Assembly (NCBI GenBank): GCA_963824415.1
Contig: CAWGPM010000005.1
Coordinates: forward strand, 434,001 to 498,000
DNA from: JABDQA01 sp963824415
GTDB lineage: Bacteria; Desulfobacterota; Desulfobulbia; Desulfobulbales; Desulfocapsaceae
Reading direction: 5' to 3'
DNA length: 64,000 nucleotides
The notes beneath the pieces were generated by a model that made no database searches, was not told the origin of the DNA, and saw only the letters and a list, made by a program, of their open reading frames with translations. The translations under genes and the position numbers were made by a program. Shown here piece by piece: positions 8,905-17,605 of the stretch. Each line of letters starts with the position of its first letter. Position 1 is the first letter of the stretch.

Positions 8905-10611
8905 ATGTCACAAATAACCGGTGCCCAAGCGATCGTCAAATGTCTGCGTGAAGAGGGTGTTAATACCATTTTCGGATATCCGGGCGGCGCGGTCATTGAT
9001 CTCTATGACGAATTAATGGAAAGCGAAGACCTCACCCATGTCCTGGTTCGCCATGAGCAGGGTGCGGTGCACGCAGCAGACGGCTATGCCCGGGTTACCG
9101 GCGAAGTCGGCGTGGCGCTGCTTACCTCGGGCCCGGGAGCCACCAATGGTGTCACCGGGATCGCCACCGCCTATATGGACTCGATCCCGATCGTCATCCT
9201 GACCGGCCAGGTGCCGACTCCGCTGATCGGCAACGACGCCTTCCAGGAGGTCGATATCGTCGGCATCACCAGACCCTGTACCAAACATAACTATCTGGTG
9301 AACAACAAAGATGATCTCGTGCAGACTATTCGCGAAGCGTTCCATGTCGCCCGCACCGGTAGGCCTGGTCCGGTGCTGGTTGATCTGCCCAAGGATATCA
9401 TTAAAGCCCTGGTCGATTATCACGACATCAAGCCCATAAAAATGCAAAGCTATCAGCCGACCCTGGAGCCCCACATGGGACAGGTCGGCAAGGCCTGCCG
9501 TTTAATCATGGAGGCCACAAGGCCTGTTTTATATGTGGGGGGAGGCGTTATTCTATCCAATGGATCAGCCGAACTCATCGAACTGGCCACCAAACTCGAT
9601 ATACCGGTCACCATGACCCTGATGGGTTTGGGCGCATTCCCCGGCCGGCACGAATTATCCATGGGAATGCTCGGTATGCACGGCACCTATACAGCCAATA
9701 TGGCTGTAGCTGAAAGTGATCTGCTGATTTCGGTCGGAGCCCGCTTCGATGACCGGGTAACCGGTACTCTCGAAACCTTTGCGACAAAAGCCAAGATTAT
9801 TCATATCGACATCGACCCAACCTCGATCAGCAAGAATGTTGAGGTTGATGTACCGATAGTCTCGGACTGCAAGAAAGCACTGAGTGCAATGAACAACTGG
9901 TTCAATAACCAGAAGGACATCTCGGTGGCCGATGAAAAATCAAAACATCAGCCGTGGTTTGCCCAGATCAGAGAATGGCAGAAGCAGCACCCGCTCAGCT
10001 ATCAGAATGACGACGAAAATATCATCAAACCGCAGTACGTTATTGAAATGCTTGACAAACTAACCAACGGCGAGGCTGTGGTTGCGACCGAGGTCGGTCA
10101 GCACCAGATGTGGGCAGCCCAATTTTATCACTTCGACCAGCCACGCCGCTGGCTGACTTCCGGTGGGCTGGGAACCATGGGGTACGGACTGCCTGCCGCT
10201 ATTGGGGCTAAAATGGCAATGCCCGACAAGATCTGCATCGATATTGCCGGTGACGCCTCTATCCAGATGAACATCCAGGAACTTGCAACTGCCAGACAGT
10301 ATAACTGCCCGGTAAAAGTTGCTATCCTGAATAACCAGTTCCTGGGTATGGTCCGGCAGTGGCAGGAGTTGTTCTATGAAAAACGCTATTCCTCGACCGT
10401 GATGGATGTGGCGCCGGACTTTGTCCTCCTGGCCCAGGCCTATGGAGCCGTAGGTCTGAGGGCCACGAAAAAAAGCGAAGTCGAAGATGTGATCAAAGAG
10501 GCTCTGGCGGTCGACAACACGGTGCTCATGGACTTTCTAATCTCTAAAGAGGAAGGGGTCTATCCGATGGTTCCGGCGGGCAAAGCCACCACCGAAATGC
10601 TGCTGGTCTGA
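8905..10611 (+). CDS. ilvB: Acetolactate synthase large subunit
   Basis: This is the catalytic subunit of acetohydroxyacid synthase, a thiamine-diphosphate and FAD enzyme that condenses pyruvate with pyruvate or 2-ketobutyrate in valine, leucine and isoleucine synthesis. The 568-residue length is normal. The N-terminal segment GYPGGAVIDLYD and the conserved glutamate in VRHEQGA bind the cofactor. The C-terminal GDASIQMN...NNQFLGMVRQWQ region is the ThDP/Mg motif. AAGGA precedes the ATG. The small subunit follows after 13 bp. No ilvC is present in the window. Confidence 0.96.
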   Translation: MSQITGAQAIVKCLREEGVNTIFGYPGGAVIDLYDELMESEDLTHVLVRHEQGAVHAADGYARVTGEVGVALLTSGPGATNGVTGIATAYMDSIPIVILTGQVPTPLIGNDAFQEVDIVGITRPCTKHNYLVNNKDDLVQTIREAFHVARTGRPGPVLVDLPKDIIKALVDYHDIKPIKMQSYQPTLEPHMGQVGKACRLIMEATRPVLYVGGGVILSNGSAELIELATKLDIPVTMTLMGLGAFPGRHELSMGMLGMHGTYTANMAVAESDLLISVGARFDDRVTGTLETFATKAKIIHIDIDPTSISKNVEVDVPIVSDCKKALSAMNNWFNNQKDISVADEKSKHQPWFAQIREWQKQHPLSYQNDDENIIKPQYVIEMLDKLTNGEAVVATEVGQHQMWAAQFYHFDQPRRWLTSGGLGTMGYGLPAAIGAKMAMPDKICIDIAGDASIQMNIQELATARQYNCPVKVAILNNQFLGMVRQWQELFYEKRYSSTVMDVAPDFVLLAQAYGAVGLRATKKSEVEDVIKEALAVDNTVLMDFLISKEEGVYPMVPAGKATTEMLLV

Positions 10612-10624
10612 GACGAGGACAACA

Positions 10625-11110
10625 ATGAAACACACCCTATCGGTGCTGCTCCAGAATAAACCCGGAGTGCTTTCCCGGGTCACTGGCCTGTTCAGTGGTC
10701 GCGGATTCAATATCGAAAGTTTGTGCGTTGCCGAAACCATTGATTCCAAGGTCTCCTGCCTGACCCTGGTAACCCGGGGCGACAACGCGATCATCGAGCA
10801 GATCACCAAGCAATTGCACAAACTGATCGATGTAATCAAGGTCATCGATATCAATGATGGTGAATTCGTCGAACGCGAGATGGTCCTGATCCGGGTCAAC
10901 GCTGAAGCCAGCACCAGGGCGGAGGTGCTGCGCATCATCGATATATTCCGCGGCAAGGTCGTCGATGTCAGCCCGCGCAGCTACGCGGTCGAAGTAACCG
11001 GTTCTGCCTCGAAAATCGAGGCCGTCATCGATATTCTCAGGCCAATCGGCATCAAGGAGATCATTCGCACCGGCACCATAGCAATTGCCCGGGGTGGTAC
11101 CCATAAATAG
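10625..11110 (+). CDS. ilvN: Acetolactate synthase small (regulatory) subunit
   Basis: This regulatory partner of IlvB binds valine and stimulates the catalytic subunit. The 161 residues match the long IlvH/IlvN type. An N-terminal ACT domain (LSVLLQNKPGVLSRVTGLF, residues 4-22) is followed by a C-terminal ACT-like domain. It is spaced 13 bp from ilvB with an AGACGAGGA sequence before the ATG, so the two are co-transcribed and translated together. Confidence 0.95.
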   Translation: MKHTLSVLLQNKPGVLSRVTGLFSGRGFNIESLCVAETIDSKVSCLTLVTRGDNAIIEQITKQLHKLIDVIKVIDINDGEFVEREMVLIRVNAEASTRAEVLRIIDIFRGKVVDVSPRSYAVEVTGSASKIEAVIDILRPIGIKEIIRTGTIAIARGGTHK

Positions 11111-11122
11111 CGGGGCTTTCAG

Positions 11123-11767
11123 ATGCAAAAAGAGCGGATACCAATTGCCAAGGAAGGCTACCCGTTTATCGCCTTCAGTGCTTTTCTGAGCCTGATCTGT
11201 GCAATTCTTGGGTTGAGTCTGGTGACGCTCTGCCTGGTCGTGATCAGCACCTTTATCCTGATGTTTTTCAGGGATCCGGAACGGATGGTGCCAGCCATCG
11301 AACGCGGAGTCATCTCACCTGCCGATGGAAAAATCATCGTGGTTGACAAAACACATGATGAACGTTTTTCGGAACATGAGATGATGAAGATCTCCATTTT
11401 CATGAATGTCTTCGACGTGCACGTCAACCGTATCCCCTTTTCCGGCAAAGTGCAGCAGATTCAATATGTGACTGGGGCTTTTCTTGCAGCGGACAGTGCC
11501 AAGGCTCATCTGAACAATGAGTATTGTGCGGTGAGTATCGAAACTGCCGGCGGTCAGCAGCTTACCATGGTGCAGATTGCCGGTCTGGTGGCCAGAAGAA
11601 TCATCTGCCGGCTGGAAAGAGGAGACAGCGTCACCGTTGGGGAGCGTTTCGGCCTGATCCGTTTCGGCTCGCGGGTTGACCTGTATCTGCCGACGGGCTC
11701 CAATCCGACCGTAAAAGTCGGGGATAAAGTACGGGCCGGCGAGAGTCTGCTCGCCTACCTGGGCTGA
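11123..11767 (+). CDS. psd: Phosphatidylserine decarboxylase proenzyme
   Basis: This membrane enzyme makes phosphatidylethanolamine from phosphatidylserine. At 214 residues it is the short class. Two hydrophobic segments lie in residues 14-50, followed by FRDPER and the ISPADGK segment. The self-cleavage site that yields the pyruvoyl group is the Gly182-Ser183 pair in RFGSR. It sits 12 bp downstream of ilvN, probably in the same transcript. The usual partner pssA is not in the window. Confidence 0.93.
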   Translation: MQKERIPIAKEGYPFIAFSAFLSLICAILGLSLVTLCLVVISTFILMFFRDPERMVPAIERGVISPADGKIIVVDKTHDERFSEHEMMKISIFMNVFDVHVNRIPFSGKVQQIQYVTGAFLAADSAKAHLNNEYCAVSIETAGGQQLTMVQIAGLVARRIICRLERGDSVTVGERFGLIRFGSRVDLYLPTGSNPTVKVGDKVRAGESLLAYLG

Positions 11768-11904
11768 GCAGTCATCTGCAAATACAGATCAGGGCCCAAC
11801 GCACGCGGCTGCCTTGACGATGAAAAATCCATAGTGTCGCCCCTGTTGGAATCTTTTTCCAGTCTATCTAAACAGCGCACCCACTCCAGCACACTTGCCA
11901 GGAC

Positions 11905-12489
11905 ATGAGAATAATCAGCGGCTCGGCCAGAGGCAGAAAGCTCCACTCCCCTGCCGGTCGCAGCAGCGCCATAAGACCAACCTCCGACCGGGCCCGGGAG
12001 GCGTTGTTTTCGATTATCGGCTCCCGTGTAGAAAACAGTCGGGTACTGGACCTGTTCGCCGGTACCGGTGCCCTTGGTTGCGAGGCATTGAGCCGCGGTG
12101 CCGCCTGGGTCACCTTTGTCGATTGCGCCAGCAGCGCACTTCAACTGATTGCCAGAAACTCTGCGCTGCAGGCAGACTGGCCCGAGCGCTCACGAATACT
12201 CCGCTTCGACCTGCGCCGGGGCCTCAGTCCCGGACTGTTTCCGGAGTGCGCTGAGGCAGGCTTCGACCTGGTATTTGCCGATCCCCCCTATCGCAGTTCT
12301 CTGTCGCACTCTATTTTGCTCGCCCTGGATAATAATGCTGTTCTTTCACCCGATCCCCTGCTAATAATAGAACAGCAAAAAGGTTTTAATCCCCCGGATA
12401 AACTTGATAATCTGCAACATATAGAGAGCAGGAATTACGGGGACACCAGCTTCATCATCTATGGTCGCACCTGCGGCTCAGGCCGCTAG
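11905..12489 (+). CDS. rsmD: 16S rRNA (guanine(966)-N2)-methyltransferase
   Basis: This SAM-dependent methyltransferase modifies G966 of 16S rRNA during 30S assembly. The 194-residue protein opens with RIISGSARGRKL. It has the SAM-binding motif VLDLFAGTGALG near residues 47-58 and the catalytic DPPY motif characteristic of N2-guanine methyltransferases near 126-129. It directly precedes coaD, a pairing found in many bacteria. Confidence 0.94.
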   Translation: MRIISGSARGRKLHSPAGRSSAIRPTSDRAREALFSIIGSRVENSRVLDLFAGTGALGCEALSRGAAWVTFVDCASSALQLIARNSALQADWPERSRILRFDLRRGLSPGLFPECAEAGFDLVFADPPYRSSLSHSILLALDNNAVLSPDPLLIIEQQKGFNPPDKLDNLQHIESRNYGDTSFIIYGRTCGSGR

Positions 12490-12567
12490 ACCTCGAGTAC
12501 CGCTCATCCGTGGAGCAGCGCTGACGCTGAAGCACAACAGACGCACTGAACGCATCAGGATCAGACC

Positions 12568-13071
12568 ATGACCAGAAAACCCGTCAACTCATCGATTGCG
12601 ATTTATCCCGGCACCTTCGACCCGATAACCAACGGCCATCTCGACCTGATTAACCGGGGACTTTACCTGTTCGACAAGATCGTTGTTACCATCGCGGTCA
12701 ATCCCGGAAAAGAGCCGCTCTTTTCAATGGAAGAACGCAGGCAGATGATACTGGACTGCTTCGAGCAGGAGGAGCGGGTCGAGGTTGACTCGGTTTCAGG
12801 TCTGCTGGTTGAGTATGCGGCCTCGCGCAAAGCCAAAGCGATCATTCGCGGCCTGCGCGCCGTATCTGATTTCGATTACGAATTTCAGCTGGCACTGATG
12901 AATCGTAAACTCGAGCGCTCGGTTGAATCGGTATTTCTGATGCCTGGTTTTCGCTGGATCTTCATCAGTTCATCCATCGTCAAAGATGCAGCACGCCACG
13001 GCGGCAATGTCGAGGGACTGGTTCCCGAGCACGTCAGGCAGATGCTGATGAAGAAATTTCAACGTTCATAA
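12568..13071 (+). CDS. coaD: Phosphopantetheine adenylyltransferase
   Basis: CoaD transfers AMP from ATP to 4'-phosphopantetheine, the penultimate step of coenzyme A synthesis. The 167-residue protein shows the nucleotidyltransferase signature YPGTFDPITNGH (T/HxGH) near the N-terminus, the RGLRAVSDFDYE substrate segment and the C-terminal ISSSIVKD motif. Length is typical. It lies 78 bp after rsmD. Confidence 0.95.
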   Translation: MTRKPVNSSIAIYPGTFDPITNGHLDLINRGLYLFDKIVVTIAVNPGKEPLFSMEERRQMILDCFEQEERVEVDSVSGLLVEYAASRKAKAIIRGLRAVSDFDYEFQLALMNRKLERSVESVFLMPGFRWIFISSSIVKDAARHGGNVEGLVPEHVRQMLMKKFQRS

Positions 13072-13089
13072 CTTCAACGCATATCCATC

Positions 13090-13500
13090 ATGGGCGGCAG
13101 AAAATCTGCTTGGCAGACCAGCATGTCCCGCAGGATTGCACTGTATCTCGGGGGCCTGCTTCTCTTCTGGCCACTGTACCGATTCATCAAACATAAGGTC
13201 CCTAAAAAACCCAGGATCGTCGAAGTAAGCGGTAATCTGCAGAACAATCACTTCCTGAGCAAAGACGAATTTATTATTTATTCTGAAGATGACCGTCTCT
13301 GGGCACTGTCAAGGACCTGCACCCATCTGGGGTGCCGTCTCAATTTCAAAGAGAAGGACAATGTACTTGAATGCCCCTGCCATCAAAGCAGATTTTCAAC
13401 TGCGGGTGATGTCCTGAACGGGCCAGCTAAAAAACCGTTGAACCGCTACGCGGTCGAGACGACCGAAACTCCATCAAGCTACCTGGTCACCCTCCAATAA
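13090..13500 (+). CDS. Rieske [2Fe-2S] protein of a bc-type complex
   Basis: This small membrane-anchored Rieske iron-sulfur protein has one N-terminal transmembrane helix (about 14-31). The cluster motifs are CTHLGC (77-82) and CPCH (95-98), so Cys77/His79 and Cys95/His98 are the ligands and Cys82/Cys97 can form the usual disulfide. At 136 residues it is a minimal Rieske domain. A second ATG at residue 12 is a possible start. The cytochrome b gene follows after 4 bp. Together they would form a quinol-oxidising complex, but no cytochrome c1 or c gene is adjacent. Confidence 0.9.
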   Translation: MGGRKSAWQTSMSRRIALYLGGLLLFWPLYRFIKHKVPKKPRIVEVSGNLQNNHFLSKDEFIIYSEDDRLWALSRTCTHLGCRLNFKEKDNVLECPCHQSRFSTAGDVLNGPAKKPLNRYAVETTETPSSYLVTLQ

Positions 13501-13504
13501 CGCC

Positions 13505-14356
13505 ATGAGAGCAGGCCAACGTCTTACTGAGTTGCTCGATGTCGTCAAGTGGGGGGACTGGAGCCTGATCAGCCTCTACCTGTCGCTGGTCTCCGGTATT
13601 ATCGTCGGAATTCACTACAGTCCAGCGGAACCATTCTATTCGACCTCGGCACTGGATATCCTGGTTCCTTATGGCAGTTTTTTCCGTTCACTGCACTTTT
13701 ACTCCAGCCAATTTTTCTTTATTTTTGCGGTTATCCATTATCTGTGTGTTTTCCATCGGACCGAGTCCTATACTCCCCGCTCTTTCGTATATCTGATACT
13801 CTGCCTGCCCATTGCTCTTCTTCTGCTTTTTACCGGTTATGTACTGCGCAGCGATGCCACCGGATTCTCAGCCGGCATGATTGCAGAGCATATTGTTGAA
13901 GCCGTTCCGCTAATCGGACCAGCCCTCAATAATCTGCTATTTTCGATCAGCGACCAGGGGATGTACCGAGTCTATCTCCACCATGTAATTTCATTCGACC
14001 TGCTTTTTCTCTTTCTGGCTTGGAATCATCTGCGCAGATACCCGGTGCAGATATCACGTCATCTGTTATTTATCGCGATACTGCTTCTTTTCTGTCTGCT
14101 GATCAGCGCCCCGATGGACCCGGACAGTCTGGGAGTCTTCTACATCACCGGCCCATGGTTTTTTCTCGGGCTTCAGGAACTGCTTCGCTATCTGCCGCCG
14201 TTCATCGCGGGGGTGGTTATACCGCTCTGCCTGGTGATCGCACTGGCCCTGTTGCGTCCGCGTGCCACGAGGTACCGCTTAATCCTGATCTTTATCCTGG
14301 TCTGGCTGGGCTGTTACAGCCTGCTTACGTTGCTGGCCCTGACCGCACATGGCTAA
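13505..14356 (+). CDS. Cytochrome b/b6-type membrane subunit
   Basis: This is the di-heme membrane subunit expected to pair with the Rieske protein 4 bp upstream. The 283 residues form about seven to eight transmembrane helices. Heme ligands fit the b6 pattern: His64/His78 (13 residues between) in helix B and His160/His175 (14 between) in helix D. The C-terminal part has the hydrophobic helices of the subunit IV-like region, including a PWFFLGLQELLRY segment similar to the quinol-site region. It is the last gene of the cluster, with an inverted-repeat element downstream. Confidence 0.88.
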   Translation: MRAGQRLTELLDVVKWGDWSLISLYLSLVSGIIVGIHYSPAEPFYSTSALDILVPYGSFFRSLHFYSSQFFFIFAVIHYLCVFHRTESYTPRSFVYLILCLPIALLLLFTGYVLRSDATGFSAGMIAEHIVEAVPLIGPALNNLLFSISDQGMYRVYLHHVISFDLLFLFLAWNHLRRYPVQISRHLLFIAILLLFCLLISAPMDPDSLGVFYITGPWFFLGLQELLRYLPPFIAGVVIPLCLVIALALLRPRATRYRLILIFILVWLGCYSLLTLLALTAHG

Positions 14357-14418
14357 CGACGATCAGCGGCTGATAGACAAGGCTGCACAATCATTTATAA
14401 TCAGTCTCGCAGGGATTT

Positions 14419-14675
14419 AACCTGACGTTCATATGTTGAGACGGCCTGCTAGCCGAGGAGACTTGGGCAAGGCTATATAGGCAGGGCCTTCCCCAAAAGC
14501 GACACGGCATAGCAGGCCGTAGCGACTCTCCCGAAGGGTGGAAAGGCTGTCTTTTCAGCACTGCTTCTAAAGGGTACAAACGGTGTTGTTTGCATAATTG
14601 TATAACGTTAGATCAAACTTTGATATTGTTCAGAAAATAATAGCTTTCGTTGTTTTTCCATGAAATGTTCAGGTT
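14419..14675 (+). repeat. Inverted-repeat element, copy A (MITE-like or structured RNA)
   Basis: A 257-bp non-coding element is bounded by imperfect terminal inverted repeats, AACCTGACGTTCAT at the left and ATGAAATGTTCAGGTT at the right. Its core (14435-14664) matches 61832-62064 at roughly 85% by my eye alignment. Inside, ACGGCCTGCTA (14441-14451) pairs perfectly with TAGCAGGCCGT (14510-14520). A second hairpin (gggcaaggc / gccttcccc) is nested in it. No transposase is encoded. It lies in the 476-bp gap after the cytochrome b gene, and the rest of that gap holds only the terminator at 14717-14750. Confidence 0.75.
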
Positions 14676-14716
14676 AAAATCAAGCCTGTTAGAGTCGGAT
14701 ATCATGCTCAGAAAAT

Positions 14717-14750
14717 AAAAAGGCCGCCCCCTCACGGGAACGGCCTTTTT
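14717..14750 (-). terminator. Intrinsic terminator after the acidic-repeat protein gene
   Basis: AAAAAGGCCG (14717-14726) and CGGCCTTTTT (14741-14750) form a 10-bp stem with a 14-nt loop. A-rich and T-rich flanks make it potentially active in both directions. On the minus strand it lies 83 bp beyond the stop of the 14833-16920 gene and closes the roadblock-MglA cluster. Confidence 0.75.
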
Positions 14751-14832
14751 GATACCCCACAATGAACTATTTGAATATCGTCTTTACTGCCTGCGATCTC
14801 AGTTCATATTCGGTGCAGCAGGATCTACGGGC

Positions 14833-16920
14833 TCAGTTAGACTCCTTGCCTGATACCTGCCTGTCAAGCAAATTTTTCTGCCATTCCAGTACCTTGCTGG
14901 TCTCATTGAACAGCAGTTCCTGGGCCTTAGTCTGATCGACCCTCTGGCTGCTGACCTGATCGAGAATAGCGCAGATCGAACGCATCAGGACGACAGTCTC
15001 GTCATCGGAGCCATAGCCTTTTCCAACATGCTGCGACGCGGTCGCCAGCAGCTGCAGCAGGGTTTTCTCAAGCGGTCTGTCCTGCCATCTGTTTTTCAGG
15101 CCATCGATCTCGGCCTGCAGCGCTTCGATTGTGTTCTCATTTGCTTCGGTATTAAACGATTCAATGCTGGCCCTCAATCCTGCAAGACCCTCAGCCTCTG
15201 GTATTTCAGCCCCAAAAATCGGTTTTTCAACGTCTTCATCGAAAAACGAATCTACCCGATCTAAGACCTCATCGCCAAAAGAGTCCTCAGTTTTTTCAGC
15301 TTGGGCGAGGATCTCAGGATCATAAAGATCCCCCGCCTCCTCACTAACCTCCGACAATGCCGGAGAAAGATCCGCATCGATCTGGGTAAACATCTCCGCA
15401 GGCGCCTCACCTGTCGCTGCGCTGTCCTCCTCAAAATCAAAATCGGCCTCACCGAAGAAATCTTCGACATGCTTATCAATGTCTGCAGCATCTTCAATTG
15501 GCTCAATGGTCGAACCCAATCCGTCACCTACCGCACCTTCATCACTTGAGAAAAGCGCCGGGGCGATTTCACCATCACTGATTGGCAGTGGTGCTTCGTC
15601 GGACTCGTCCTCAGCTTCGCTGTCGACATCCACACCCTGCACCAGAGAAGGTGCTGTGATCGGGCCAGGACCCGGCTCCTCCTCGTCTAGTTCCGCCAGG
15701 GCCGGCGCGAGCATGCCGTCGTCCAAGGTGGGCAGAGCGTCCTCGTCTGAATCATCATCGGCCTCCGTCTCCACATCAACGCCCCGAAGCGCCTCTTCCG
15801 CCGGCAGTGAAGCAAGCTCAATTGGCTCTTCTTCCTCAAATTCGCCAAAGAAGGAGGAGACCTTTTCCAAGGTCTCTTCGGAAAAATCACCGGCCCGCAA
15901 CTCAGCATCAGCCGGGGCCGATACAGCCGGTGCCTGGCGATCGATACCACCTGAGACTGGACCTCCCGGAAGCGCCCCCGCACTATCGCCGGCGGCGGCC
16001 CGCTGACGCTGCTCGGCGATGGCCTCCGGTGTAATGGAATCGGCAATTTCCCTCTTGAATTGATTGAACTTGGAAGCTTCGGCCAGCAGCAGGGTCTTTT
16101 CTTCCTCCGCGCTCAACCGTCTGCCAACAAACAGTTCCAATGCATCATAGAATGAATTGAGCAGTCTGAAGGCTCCCGCGTGGGATTCACTTTTTTTCAG
16201 TTTGATATAGCCGCCCAGCGCATCAAGTCCCTGGAGAAGGATCATGCGCGGCTTACTCGATGCATATAAATTCTGCAACGTGGCGATCTCACGGCTGATA
16301 TCGGCAAGTTCGCGGTCGGTGATTTCCCAATCGATACTCAAAATACTTGCTTTGAGTCTATAGAGTTCACCAGTATCAACAGAAGATTGTTCTGGGGCCT
16401 CGATTTCAGCTCCAAAACTCTCTTTTGCTATAGCTTTCTGCGGTGCATCGGACCGAGGCGCCAGGCCGATCTGTTGTTTAAAGCGTTCGAATCTCTTGAT
16501 GTCCTGGTCCAGGATCTGTTTTTTTTCCTGCTCTGAGAGTTCGGTATCGAGTGCCAGCTTTTCCAGGTCATAAAAAAAAGCCAGAAGCACCTTCATCGCA
16601 TTATGGTGCGCATCTGATTTTTTCTGGTAAATGTATTTTGAAATAATCTGCAGGGCTTGGACGTAAATCAGTTTTACCCGATCATCACTCCAGGCTTCCC
16701 TGGCCTGTATCAGTTCATCGTTGAAATTGATCAGCACTTCATCGGTAATTTCCCACTCGATTGAAAGCATTATGGTCTTGAGCCTAGTGATCGGAGATTC
16801 CTCGTCTCCTGCATACTCGAACAGATCTACATAATCGGTATCGATAGACTCGTTATCAAGATCATCAAGTCCGACGGTAAGGTCATCGTCGTATTGACTG
16901 CCTGTATAGTGTTCCACCAC
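14833..16920 (-). CDS. Acidic protein with three helical repeats, MglA-linked, function unknown
   Basis: I do not recognise this 695-residue protein. It has three related all-helical domains of about 108 residues at 43-152, 186-293 and 578-686. The first two share an LSI[ED]WEIT[DE] segment, and a leucine/aromatic pattern continues through all three. Between the second and third is a very Asp/Glu-rich, probably disordered stretch (about 340-575) with the short motif FF[GD]E three times (357, 488, 559) and a GVDV-to-APAL block twice (380-408, 429-456). The pentapeptide FGAEI precedes repeats 2 and 3. There is no signal peptide or membrane segment. The gene starts 9 bp after the MglA-like GTPase gene, so it is most likely an effector, scaffold or regulator of that GTPase. 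Confidence 0.85.
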   Translation of the reverse strand: MVEHYTGSQYDDDLTVGLDDLDNESIDTDYVDLFEYAGDEESPITRLKTIMLSIEWEITDEVLINFNDELIQAREAWSDDRVKLIYVQALQIISKYIYQKKSDAHHNAMKVLLAFFYDLEKLALDTELSEQEKKQILDQDIKRFERFKQQIGLAPRSDAPQKAIAKESFGAEIEAPEQSSVDTGELYRLKASILSIDWEITDRELADISREIATLQNLYASSKPRMILLQGLDALGGYIKLKKSESHAGAFRLLNSFYDALELFVGRRLSAEEEKTLLLAEASKFNQFKREIADSITPEAIAEQRQRAAAGDSAGALPGGPVSGGIDRQAPAVSAPADAELRAGDFSEETLEKVSSFFGEFEEEEPIELASLPAEEALRGVDVETEADDDSDEDALPTLDDGMLAPALAELDEEEPGPGPITAPSLVQGVDVDSEAEDESDEAPLPISDGEIAPALFSSDEGAVGDGLGSTIEPIEDAADIDKHVEDFFGEADFDFEEDSAATGEAPAEMFTQIDADLSPALSEVSEEAGDLYDPEILAQAEKTEDSFGDEVLDRVDSFFDEDVEKPIFGAEIPEAEGLAGLRASIESFNTEANENTIEALQAEIDGLKNRWQDRPLEKTLLQLLATASQHVGKGYGSDDETVVLMRSICAILDQVSSQRVDQTKAQELLFNETSKVLEWQKNLLDRQVSGKESN

Positions 16921-16929
16921 GCTTTCTCT

Positions 16930-17535
16930 CTAGAATAATTTTTTCTGAATCGAAATTATCGTCGATGCTATACTTTTCTTCAAGGTGGCCGCAACATTAT
17001 ATCCAGTGACCGCGCTTGCCTCGAAATAGGGTGCCTGGAGCCTGCTGTTGAGATCTTTCTGGAGTACTTCGGTGGGCAGAATCGGAATGCCATGTTCCTT
17101 CAGATCTATTTTATTGTACTGCATAACCAGCGGAATCTTAAAAATACTCTCCTTATAGGAAAGCAGGTTTTCATGAAGCTGATTCAGGGAACGAATGTTT
17201 TTCTCCCGCTGCTTGGCCATCGCATCGGCCACGAAAACGATCCCGTCTACCCCACGCAGGACCAACTTCCTCGTAGCATTGTATTTAACCTGTCCCGGCA
17301 CAGTATAAAGCTGGATTTTAATATCATAGCCTTTGATTTTGCCCATATTAAACGGCAGGAAATCGAAAAATAGCGTACGATCACCATGGGTTTTCAAACT
17401 AACCATTTCTGAGACAATCTGGTTTCTGTACGTTCTGTTGATATATTCAAGGTTCGTCGTTTTGCCGCAACGGCCAGGACCGTAATAAACGATCTTGACC
17501 TGGACGACTTTTTCCTTCAAGTTGATGAAACTCAA
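16930..17535 (-). CDS. mglA: MglA-like small GTPase
   Basis: This Ras-like bacterial GTPase of the MglA family, which in Myxococcus switches cell polarity for motility, is 201 residues long. It starts with MSFIN as the Myxococcus protein does. It has the P-loop GPGRCGKTT (19-27), the switch II motif TVPGQ (78-82), NKID for guanine specificity and SAVTG. Arg53 and Gln82 occupy the positions known to matter for GTP hydrolysis in M. xanthus MglA. The LFFDFLP segment (55-61) is also shared. The roadblock gene ends 70 bp upstream and the acidic-repeat gene begins 9 bp downstream. A cell-polarity or pilus-localisation role is inferred. Confidence 0.92.
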   Translation of the reverse strand: MSFINLKEKVVQVKIVYYGPGRCGKTTNLEYINRTYRNQIVSEMVSLKTHGDRTLFFDFLPFNMGKIKGYDIKIQLYTVPGQVKYNATRKLVLRGVDGIVFVADAMAKQREKNIRSLNQLHENLLSYKESIFKIPLVMQYNKIDLKEHGIPILPTEVLQKDLNSRLQAPYFEASAVTGYNVAATLKKSIASTIISIQKKLF

Positions 17536-17605
17536 CTCATCCCCCTCTTCCTAGGTAATCCGTTTACTAAATGCATTATAGTGGCCGACCCATAACGCAA
17601 AGCGG

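Noticed and set aside
14391..14579. Small reading frame inside element copy A
   Set aside because: It is explained by the inverted-repeat element and is not preserved as the same protein in copy B.
15479..16006. Serine-rich plus-strand frame antisense to the acidic-repeat gene
   Set aside because: It is the complement of the Asp/Glu-rich linker. There is no ribosome-binding site or promoter, and the minus-strand gene is part of a clear operon.
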